Shown one piece after another: positions 53,286 through 64,000 of a stretch of DNA of 64,000 nt (position 1 is its first letter; each line of letters opens with the position of its first letter). The stretch lies in the NCBI RefSeq assembly GCF_047495875.1, contig NC_092458.1, positions 108,502,227 to 108,566,226 on the forward strand, read 5' to 3'. The stretch is from Pithys albifrons albifrons (lineage: Eukaryota; Chordata; Aves; Passeriformes; Thamnophilidae). The notes under the pieces were generated by a model that was not told the origin of the DNA, made no database searches, and saw nothing but the letters and a program-made list of their open reading frames with translations. A program made the translations under genes and the position numbers.

Positions 53286-56200
53286 ACTGTTTGATGTGTT
53301 CATAGAGAGGACAAAAAAGGATACAGCACTGTCCCAGTATCATCTCAACTCTTTCAGCTGAATGTAAAGTGGACACAGAATAAATTTGCATATCATTTGA
53401 ATGCTGAAGATAGGTACCCAGATGTCATGTGTTCAGACTTATTTTAAAGACTGCACTTTGTATAAAGAAGGAAAGAATAAAAAGATAAAAACTAGTACAG
53501 TACAGACTGCTTGGGATTAAAAGTAATCTCCTCCAGCCGCAGAAACAAAAATTCCATTGGCATTCTCCAGAATAAACAGGTCATCTTTAGCTTATAAGAC
53601 TTTTCAACATTAGTGGTGTCAATTCTCCAATGAGAAATTGTGGAAGTCCTTTGAAATGATATAGGAGATAGAATTAACCGATTTTGAGGTCTATTGGTTT
53701 TGTTATTTCATGAATACAAAACTGATGGCCACAACACCATCCAGAAGTAGGTCTGGCCAACCAAATGGCCTATGTGTCTTATCAGAGGACAATCTTGGGG
53801 AAAAAAGAAACCTACTAAGAGCACATTTAGAATCCTAGAATTTTTAACAGCATTGAGTACAACTGTTAATGCACAATATATTAGTGCAATACATACGTGG
53901 AAAATCTGTGTCAATAGGCTTCTCTTATAAAGAGTTTCCTTGGTTAAATGTCAGTGCCACAGACAAGAACAATATTTGCAAACACCATTTTTTGGGTTAG
54001 CAAACCAAACCCCATTTTAATTATAATCAGCTAATTATCCAACATGGTACATCTTGGTCAGAAAATTCCAAATTAACAAAGCACCCTTAACCTTCAGTAG
54101 TCAGAACTACTCCCCCAAAACCAATACTTACTTTTGTTCTTTTGTCTGTCACCACACACTTTTTGAACTGTGTAGCAATGTAGTACTCTAAGCAACAACA
54201 CAAGTAGAAATCTGCCCACTTTCAAATTTAAATGGAAAATGCTTCCTCATCTTTTTATTTTTGCCTATAGCCAATAGTTGATGTTTTAGCTATTTGGGAA
54301 AACCAGAGAGAAATCTGTAAGTTTTAAAATTTCACATCTATTTTAACAAAAAATTAGGAAGAAATACAACTCATTCTCAAAAATCAACAAAACACAGTCC
54401 TATGAAAAATCTGTGAAAGATGGATTTCTGTTTAAGTTGTGTGAAACAGTGTAGGTTGATAAAGGCTCCACAAGCACAGGTATCCCAGACATCACAAGCT
54501 GTAATGATGTGTTAACCTTGGTGACAGCCAGAATAGAAGGGTCAAAGGTTCAGCTGGCATCCCTGGGGGGGATCCTTCAAGGTGAATTTGAGACTCATTG
54601 ACAGGGCAGCACAGTAAAACTGACACTGCAGTCTAAGAACCGTATATGTTACAGAGATGAAGAACTGCCTTTTTCTTGAACTTTTATTCATACCAGTAGA
54701 AGAAGTGTCCTTTGTTAAGATGGTTGAAGTAGGGAGAACACACTTCACTACAGCTGAAATCCTAAAACTGAACATTTTCAAATACCACCCTCTCTTTTTG
54801 AATTGAAAGTAACTGGCAAAGCAGGCTGACAGGTTTATTTACTCTGGTTGCTCCAGCTGCTCTTAATTTTGCAAATTTTAAAAGTTATCTGCCCATGTCC
54901 TACTTAAAATCTTCAGACTGCTAAAGTTTCTCCTCCTACAGAAAAACCTATTAAAACTTCCTATATTTACTAACTTCAAGAATAACAAATATAACCTATT
55001 ACACCACCAAAGCCTTCAAGTTTGGATGATAAAAGTAGAGGAACAGCTGCCACCTCCCATTGAGTAATTTTTAATAGTTAAGAATGACAATGCAAAAGAT
55101 ACTGGTAAGACAGATAATATGGGAATTCTCTTAGCAGACAGTCTCATGAGAAGAAAAATTGAGAATCAATATGGAGTATGTCCAGAAACCTCCAGCTGGA
55201 ATACCTTAAGTTCCTTAATGACAAATAAGCCAATAAAAATAATGAAGTGAAGCAGTAACAACACTAGCAACAAAAAGGTGAAGCATGTCAACGCGTTTAG
55301 CACACCAAAAAGAGGCTTCTCTCTTGCTATAAATTACACTATATTCTTTCTTGGAGAGGGTGAAACACTAGTCTCAGGCAAGGTGATGGTAATACTCACA
55401 CTGATTTCTGTAATGCCAGAATTTCACACTGAGAGTTCAGGATGTGTGCAGTGTACTTTAGTGAAACACACCAACCACAGTCATTGTGAATGCAAATTTC
55501 CCAGGATCGTAATCATGCAAAGTACCACTATATAGACATTCCTAGTTTATTACAAACTTTGGGTTTATGAAAAACCTTTGAAATCCTTGAATATGAGGGT
55601 CAATAATCCCCAAACCACTTTAATACTTCAGCATATAACTTGAAGCATAAAGAGATGTTTCCTTTGAAATAGAAGAAAATCTCTGGGTATCTATAGCTGG
55701 GCTAGATGCTGAAAATATTGTACCATCATAAATGCCTAGAGTGGAGCATGGCCTGAATATGAAAGTGGGGATATGACTCCACTGTTTTGTCTACAAAAAA
55801 AAAAAAAGCTATTAATGATTTAGGATGCAGTAACACTATGCACTTTGGCAGTGGCATACCACAGCTTTGTTGCAATAGTGTCAGGCTGCTTTACATGTAA
55901 GAATTCAGTCCAACAACTCATGAAATGCTGAGTAAGAAGAACTGAACAACTTCAAGGCTTGCCCAAAATGGCACAGGAAGATTGCAGCAGCCCAGCACTC
56001 TGCTTTGCTTAGCTTGCAGACTTTCTACCTCAAGGCAATCTTTCCTTTACTGCACAGTAATTTTCTCTGTAGGAAAATGTTTTACAGCACACTTCTAGAA
56101 ATCATGTTGTAATGACTGTACAGTCTCATGGTAAAAACAGACCTTTAATTCTATGCAGAGTACAGGTCTGCCAGAAAGCAGAACCACTCAATTTTGAAAC

Positions 56201-57836
56201 ACCTACTATGCACCATGAAATTGCTTCAATCAGGGACCTGCAGCTTCTGTGGTAACAGTTTACTCTGAACAAGCAAATTTTTTTTTCCTGTTTGAGTTGT
56301 ATCAGATCTTACTCCAAGAGAAATGCTCAAACTGAACACCAGAGTTCAAAGAAGTCCTAAGAGACAAATTATTTCATATGGATAGGGAGAGCAAGATCTG
56401 CAGAGTTTGAAATGTGAGGCATTGTGGAGGGAAGTCCAAGCCATCATGTCAACATCTTTCAAAAACTTGACATTCTGAATGGCATAGACACTTTGAAAAA
56501 CAGTGATGTTAAAATCCCAGAAGCTTACTGTTAAGAGATCTTGATCCATCATCATTCTGTTCAAGGCACCAAACTTCACGCTTTGTGAGGGAAGGCAAAG
56601 TTACTTAAGCATACACATCTCTATGGCTAGTTTCAAAGTTCAGTAAATTCCACCTGGCACTAGAAATATTTCAAGACATATGCCACCATTTTTTTTGACC
56701 AGCATTATTTTCCCTGCAAAAATAGTGGGGTTTATTCACTCCTAAATGTATTCACTTTCCCCCCCTCTTATCTCTGTGTAATTTATTCTCCTCCCATGCA
56801 GTCAGAACCAGGAGGCCTCACAGAGGCAAGCAGACAACTGACAACAGCAGCAGACAGAGGCAAAGGCAAATCTGCTGAGTTAGAAAAAATGAGTATAAAT
56901 AGATCCAAGTATAACTAACCACCCACACTTCCATGTTACATAAAAGAACAATCTTTATGTGACCATGTGCCAAATAAATTCTTCTTAGATAATGATTTTT
57001 CAGGAGGAAAAAAAATCAACTAATTGCTCAGTGCAGCATGAGTATTAGCAAGAATTATTCTCCAGCTAGATAAAGAATCAAGCAGCTTTTTTTTTTTCCT
57101 TTTCCTTTTTAGGAAGACAACCATAAGAAGGCAGACTTGGTCCTGCATAATATTACACAGGAGTCTGGAATAACAGCCTGCAATGTGTGTGCTTGTCCCA
57201 CACTACTGCACGTGGTGAATATCAGAACTTGGCAGTAAGTAATTGTGAGTATATTGTTACCTGGAGGGAGAGAAGTACTCTGTTGGGTTGAAGAAACCCA
57301 AGAACTGAAAAATTATTATTTTTGAAGTGCTGTGATTTGGACTAGACTTTTTATATAACCAGAAGCATCACAGGAAACTCAGTAAGGCAAAACTATCCAA
57401 ACAGAGTGAAATAAGCAAAAGTGAAGCTGACAGAACTTTCAAAAAGTAGACCAAAAATCAAAGCAAACCAAACAAGAAGCTCTAATCACTTACATCTGTT
57501 CAAGGCTCCAAAAACGGGCACTGTTCTTCTCTACTATTTTTATTCCACATTTTTCTTTTGATTATGAGAACATAATATGTGCAAACTCAGCACACAGATT
57601 GTTGAGGTTTTATTAAACATGCTTTTAGAGTTAGTGTCATTTTTACTTTACAAAAGTAATTCTTAAAATAAGCATGATACACAATAAAGTCTCAGTTAGC
57701 AGTTATCCGATATTTAGATTTTAAGTGACAACATGTGGCTGCTGTGGTGTGCAAGTGGCTAGGAATATCAAAAATGCCAAGTACAATCAAATTTATAAGG
57801 TCCACTAGAGACTTTCAAGAACAAAAATGTACTTCG

Positions 57837-57850
57837 CCCCCCCCCCCCCC
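57837..57850. repeat. 14-C homopolymer run
   Basis: Fourteen consecutive Cs followed by TT and five more Cs. This can form G-rich structures on the minus strand and is prone to sequencing-length errors. Confidence 0.9.
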
Positions 57851-60099
57851 TTCCCCCAAATGGAGACGGTTTCAGTGTTTGGAAAGCCATAACACAGTGA
57901 GGAGTTGGGTTTGCTTTGCTTCACTGTACAGACCTGACACAAGTAATACATTGATTTCTGCAGGATAATTGTGTATTCAAAGGTCTTTTAGCCTTTACTA
58001 ATGAAAATATCTCTCTACATGACTATAAAGTAAACATAAATACAGTAAAAATAAAGGCACATAGGTCCAGGAGTCTGCAAGAAAGAACCTTGGAACACAG
58101 AGAACTTGTCCTGCTTTTTTGCACATTTGACCTGTAGGGATCCTAAATACCATGTCCAGTGGTCCAAACTCTACTCCAACTGTGTGTCTTCTGCCTGTGC
58201 ACAGGTTGCCCACTTCCCTGTGCGAGTCCTAAAGCTTGGTGTGACAGATTCATAGAAGCCTCTGGAAGGCTGATTTTTCCAATATTGCTTTGCTTGTCAT
58301 TGTTTTCCTTCGTGATAAGGAATCAGAGAAGGCATATAGCACAGCAGTCCCTAAGGGCGTGGGGACAACAGTGTTTCCAGAAATGGATTTTAGCTTAGAG
58401 GAGGATGTCCATACTCTATATGTAAGATTTCCCTGCAGCTGATGGAGGGAGGGTAAGAGAAGAATTAACTTCCTAAACCCAATCTTCATCTTTATTGTCT
58501 GTAATATAAGCAAAGGCTCCTTTCCTGACTGCTTAAAAAAACTAACCAAACAAAAATGTTTCTTTTTCATTAGGAGAATAAAATGAATGAAGATATAATT
58601 TCCCTCCCACATCCCTTTTTCATCTCTCTTGCCCATCCCAAAAAACCCCAACAACGAGACTGTCAGCCAAACAAAACAAAGAATTTACTTTCTCAGCATA
58701 ATAAATCACCTTTGCTCCTAACCATCGAAATCATAAAGTCCTACACACCCTGGATAGCTCAAGTAACCTAGTCTTGAGATAACAACCACCTGGCTTTTTG
58801 TTATTTTTTAAAGAAAAACTTCCCAGACACCATTTCTATAATTTCAGATGGTCCCAGAGGTTCAAAACTCTCAATAAGCTGTTTTAACAAGAAAATCCGA
58901 ATAGTCTAATGTCTAGGCCTGTAGATGTCTCAAAACTCAGATATCTAACACAAACTCTTTTTGCTGCAGGCATTTATTTTCCTTTACTATCTAGGTCATC
59001 AGTTCATGACTAGGGACAAAAGAAATCCGTGGAGAATTTTGACTCAATGAGGAGTTTTCAAATTCCTGTAAGTCCACAGGGTATCTGCAAAAGAACTCCA
59101 TTCTTTTTCATTTTGCTTTTACAATTGAAAGTGGAAATCGGTGTAAAATAAAGCTGAGTGTAGAAAAACACACACTTATTTCACATGAAAGACTTACTTT
59201 TCAGGACTGCTGGGTGAAACAGTAGTGAGAAACCATAGCTATGCATGTCTAATGCCAAACTTTTTAAGTGGTGAGAAGACAAAAACAGCTGAAGCAAAGT
59301 GCATCACTGATGCAAAAGAATATTTCTAAAAGTTATGAGAAAAAAACAGAAGGAACAGATACTGTTACCTATAGGGTTAAATATGATCAGTAATAACTTT
59401 GTTTAAAATGCCAGGAGTTTAATGACCATAGAGAGCCTTTTAATCTAACATTGAATTATGATGAGTTTTCATTCCAGCACTTCAGGTAGTATGAACACAG
59501 TCTATAAATCTGATAACCTCACATAGTAGATTACACTACTACCAGAATGTCCTTGGGAACACAGGAGGTCAATTTGGTCCTAAATGCAAAATCTACTCTC
59601 TGTGATTGCCAGCACAAGCCTGTTGACTGTGGTGTTCTCCTCAGTTCACAGATGTTTGCCATTGGGCCACCCTTTTGCCCTGCATCATGATGCTTCTTCC
59701 CTTTCCCCTAATTCCACAGACCAGTACCATCTTTTGCAGAAGTCTGCTGAGAAGACATATCACATCAAGTATGAGTTAGTGCATGGTTTACCCTATCCAG
59801 CAACCTTGCACAGAAGAGTCAGGGCTAATAATGAGGCATTTAAACCAATCAGAGCAATGCTGGGCACTGAGTATGATCCAAACACTTCAGATTTTTCCTT
59901 GCCATGTTCTTGCAGCAAAGACCACGCTGACAGAGCAAGCATCTTGTCCACCGAATATTTGGGACAGTTGACTGCAAGAGCTACAGAGAACGGAATGCCT
60001 ACACGGGCCTTCTCAGGTCATTTGCTTTGGTTTGGCATGTGAAGCCTTCAAGTCAAGGCAAGCTTGTTTTGCCCTTGCCCTCAGTGCAGCAGAAGCTGT

Positions 60100-60300
60100 G
60101 TGGCCATATTAGTCCCGTGCTGTGCTGGAGCACCCGAGCCTGTCTCTCAGCAGGGCTTATTAGCGCAGGCTCGGCGCCACATTAACCGCTGCCATATGGC
60201 TTCTGGTCGGCTCAGAGAGTGAACTGAGTGAGCTCACATCTGCCTGACAAAGTCTGCACAGCTATGTTCTTTAAAATGGCAAACCTGAAATAAAAGCTGT
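60100..60300. promoter_or_regulatory. Candidate conserved non-coding block (weak call)
   Basis: About 200 bp with CpG-retaining words such as TTAGCGCAGGCTCGGCGCCA, ACCGCTGCCATATGG and GGTCGGCTCAG, set in AT-rich intron. It includes a CATATG E-box. No coding frame or known repeat is seen. It could be an enhancer of ROBO1 or a fragment of an unrecognised GC-rich mobile element. Confidence 0.3.
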
Positions 60301-63300
60301 GAGGAAAGAACTTGGTAATAGGTCAGGATTTTCAACCCACATTTGCTTCAGTGCTTGCAGAAATACAAGCTCTCACTATTAACAGCTGTGGTCAGGGTTG
60401 GAAACTCCTCATGGATGTGCTAGAGATGAGAAGTTTTGTTTCAAATAGCTGGGTCTGAAAAATGATGTGAGTATGGTAAGGCTCCAAATAGGATGGAAGA
60501 AGCGAGAAGAGGAAAATTAACACAAAAATAAAAGTCCGTCTGATATTTTCTCCTCTTTATGTAAGTCCAGATTATTAGTCAGACTTTCTACAGCCTTCCA
60601 AGATGAACATGGTGCTCTATAAGAGAAGGCAATGTCTTTGAGGGCTCAGCCAAAACCCTCACAGACAACGAACAAAACGATGCAACAAATGTTAATGAAA
60701 GAGTAATGTACCACTGAAAAGAACTTGGATATGCCTGCAATAATTAAAAAAAAATGACATGGAAATAGCAGTGTAGCAGAAGATACCCTGAGAACCCTTT
60801 GTCTTAAGAGAGTAGTTGCGCAGATGTAGAAACTTGACTGGTTTAGACATGGCAAGGGAAGAGGCAGGCATGCACTCAGAACTGAGGAGAGAGATGGGAA
60901 AGGTGTCCCGATGATAAGGCAGGAGACAGCACAAGCACATGCCACAGTCAGAACAGAAAACAAGGCAGAGATGATCCAGGAGACATATTTGGAGAGATTT
61001 GTGGAATCTGTAGAGCAGAAATATTTCAGCAGGGTAAGAGGGACCCTGAAACAGAGCTTTAAGTGTGAACACAGAAAACCAATGTCACATTTGGGAAAGA
61101 CTAAGGGGGAGAAACAGCAGGATTTAGAGCCATTCTCACTATCCTCTGGGACAGCTGTGTGGTTCCAAATTATTTTTCACAATCTTTTGCATTTTTTTCC
61201 CCTTGGGATGCCAAGTTAACTCACAGCAGCTCCAGCTGTGTCACCAGGGGAAACAATATTAATAGCAGAAGAAATATAAATCATTAACAAAAACTACTCT
61301 TGATCCTTGAGGAAACTAGCATTGTAGGGATCAGGAGAAGAAGGAAAAAGCGTTGAAGTGGGAAGCCAACCCTCCCAGGGAGTGAAAAAAAAAGACAGAA
61401 TGAAGAAAAAGGAGTTGGGAGAAAGGAAATTGCTGGGGAGGGGGGCAACAAATACATATCGGGAATGAGCAGAAAAAATACACTTCTCTTTCTAAGCCTC
61501 CAGGGGCATATAGGAAATTGCTGCTTGCCCTTTAATCTGCCCCAAAAAAGAAAAACAATTAAAATGAAATAAAACCCTGAACTGTAAGTCCTTGCTCCCC
61601 ACCTTCCTCTCACCCCCACAGCTTTGTGTGCTGTGCACCCAGGCCATGATCCTTTATTCAGCTCTCCATAGGACAGACAATGCTACCATTAGAATTACAT
61701 ATTCTACAGGAATATGCCTTCTTTTGCTGTGTATATAAAGTACATAATTTGGGGAAATTAAGATGTTTAGAGATTAATGATTGATAAATAAATGAAAAAG
61801 AGAGGAGGCTAGAAAAGAGAAAAGGAGAAGAAAGAAAGAAGGATAAACATCTTGAATTAATTTGGAGTGGCACCACAACAGTATGGTTTTTGTCAGGAGT
61901 ATTGCTGCTGTAATGGTTGACTGTTACTCCGCACAACACACACCAACAAATTCAATCATTTTTTGTTTCCTTTCCCTTGATTCACCTCCCCACTGCAATT
62001 TAACTTTGGAAAGAAAGACCCCTTTCCTAAACAGGGAATTAATTTCGGCTTTTTCCACTGTTCCCTCCAATACAAACAACCCTTTCTCTTTTCCTTTTTA
62101 ACTGATAGTCACAGAAATTTCTTCCATTTGTTTCTTCTGATGATCGAGGTCACATTGGGATCACCTATGCAGTTTTAAACTTGCTGAAGCACAAGGCTAT
62201 GACTGGTCTGCACCAAGAACAATGAACGTAGTTCTCTTGGGACAATTCATTAGGAAAAATTTGGGGGCAAATAAATAAAACATCTTCCTGTGGATGGTAC
62301 CATTCAGGGTGTTTTATCCTGTCACAGCAGAAGATCAGAAGCTTTCTTTTGACATTTTGTAAAAACATTTTTATCACTCACACATGTAAAAATAGCACAG
62401 TGTAAGACACAATAAATGCTTTGCATTTATGATGTACTATTTAAGGGCCAGGAAATTAAATGGGAATTGAGAATTTAAGTTACAACTTATCTAAAATAAG
62501 AGTGTAAGTCATTCAAAACTGTTGCTGTCACATGACAGCCACACAAAAAAGGAATGAGAAACCTGTATGCATTATTCATTTTGTAACTTTGATCTTTAAA
62601 GCTAAGAAACTTGAACACAGAAAGATAAATGGCTTCTCAAGCTTTTTCTTTTAAAAATCAAATGAGGATGATTCAGGATAAATGAGAGATAAGAGTTAAT
62701 ACGAAAGAGGGGGAAATTGCAATCACAGTGCTGCACCGAAGTTTCAATGCAAAGGCTTTGCTTTTTGTATTCAATTACAAAGGATTTCTTCTTTAGGTAC
62801 CACCATCCTCTTTCATGTATATGTAAAAGAGTTACCTATTAAAATTTCATGTTCATGCATAGCTTTTTTCTTCTACCACCTCCACCATGACTTGATGTGA
62901 ACAAATAGGAAGGTTTCTGAAGCATGGCCAGTGATGATGGGGCAGGAACAGATGCAGCCGTGAAATCCTGACCTCCAAACCTGGCTCAAACATCAACTTG
63001 CTCTGCAGCTTATGCAAGATGTGTATACATTCTACCACTGGGAAAGTATTGATAATTACAGGCACTCTGACTGCATCCTGATTTTACTGAGGCTTAGTGA
63101 ATTAGGCAGGCATTGCCACTAAAATGTGGGACAAACTGATAGGTTCAAAAGCACATGGAGGTTGCCCTGTCCAGATGGGAGATCCACAAAATCCTCTTTG
63201 AATGTTTTGCACTCCTGAGAGTCTATAATTACTGCAAGTTTTTTGCCTAAAGATATGCTCAAAGGCTCCACCATCTTGGTTAGATTACTGATGTCAGCAT

Positions 63301-64000
63301 CTTATATACAGGCAATTCCATTTGGGATTCACAAAGAAGACAGAGCAGCAACACAGCTCCTTGAGGGAGGCTCTGAGCAAACCTAATGCAGACAGACACC
63401 GCCACATCCATTACGAATCACAGCCCACCAGCCATTTGCATCCACAGCAAAGCCAGAGGAGGAATGCCTTTCCATCATAGCACACTGCAGCAGAGTTTGC
63501 TTATCTGAGCTTCCAAATTGGTACCTCCACACAAGCAGATATCACTAATCAGATGACAGAGCCAGACAGGCTGGGTGGGTGCAAACACACATTGTGATAT
63601 GAAGGAAATGGATGGGGAATGAGGTGAAAATACCATGGCAGCGATGTGTGGGAGGAAGGCAGTGGGGACACCATTTGAAAAGTAGTGAAAGGTTTCTGGA
63701 GTACAACAGGAAGATAGGTGAGCAGTGAACGCAAGAATGATGGATTCACAGCCTTACAAGCAACCAATAGCACTGTGATTGCTGTGAGTGCCCAAGAAAG
63801 CCATTGCTGATGGGACTCACAGCCACTGACACTACTGCCAACTGCATCCAGACATCATACACTTGGAGAGACCAAACCTAGTTATTACAGCAGTCAGCAG
63901 AAACTACACTGATTGCACTTCCTCCTCAGTCCGAGGGAATGCAAACCCAGGGCTTTTGGCACCAAGGTGACACACGTGGCTATGCCTTAATGACACTGTG

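Larger units (their letters stand above)
41626..64000 (-). other. ROBO1: ROBO1 upstream intron (partial, at least 22 kb)
   Basis: Sequence 5' of the Ig2 exon. I searched the minus strand for Ig1 and the first half of Ig2 (text like RQNPSDVMVAVGEP or WKKDGSPLDD) and found neither. The intron holds a CA/TA microsatellite (41845-41892), a 45-bp tandem duplication (53195-53285), a 14-C run (57837-57850) and candidate conserved blocks near 42740-42960 and 60100-60300. ROBO1 is known for very large 5' introns, which fits. Confidence 0.75.

Noticed and set aside
59584..60042. 152-codon plus-strand open frame
   Set aside because: No domain, repeat pattern or family resemblance. A frame of this length is expected by chance once or twice in 64 kb of six-frame translation.

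Overview
The window looks like a piece of a bird genome, most likely a passerine (songbird). Coding sequence is sparse, AT-rich introns dominate, there are decayed CR1 LINE tails, and there is a SINE with a tRNA-Ile-like head and a CR1-like tail that I associate from memory with passerine genomes (TguSINE1-type). No bacterial or viral gene organisation is present.

The only gene I can support is on the minus strand: the middle of ROBO1 (roundabout guidance receptor 1), the axon-guidance receptor for SLIT proteins. Twelve consecutive coding exons can be read from about 41.6 kb down to 2.26 kb. All exon phases join exactly, giving 1785 nt (595 codons) of open frame: the second half of Ig2, then Ig3, Ig4, Ig5, FN3-1, FN3-2 and the start of FN3-3. 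The 5' part of the gene (signal peptide, Ig1, first half of Ig2) lies beyond 64,000. The 3' part (rest of FN3-3, transmembrane helix, cytoplasmic CC motifs) lies below 1. Each extracellular domain is split over two exons.

Layout: 1-2261, intron downstream of the last exon seen. 2262-17026, nine exons in about 15 kb (FN3-3 back to Ig4), including a 97-bp intron and a GC-AG intron. 17027-36276, a 19-kb intron holding an LTR nested inside another LTR, a CR1 fragment, and a minus-strand retroposed element that appears to combine a tRNA-Gln-like head with a 5S-rRNA-like segment. 36277-41625, three exons (Ig3 and the second half of Ig2), with a second CR1 fragment in an intron. 41626-64000, intron only, with several CpG-retaining blocks that could be conserved non-coding elements.

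No previously undescribed multi-gene system was found. The observations most worth checking are the GC-AG intron, the tRNA/5S-like composite retroposon, the nested LTRs, an altered Ig5 motif and the candidate regulatory blocks.
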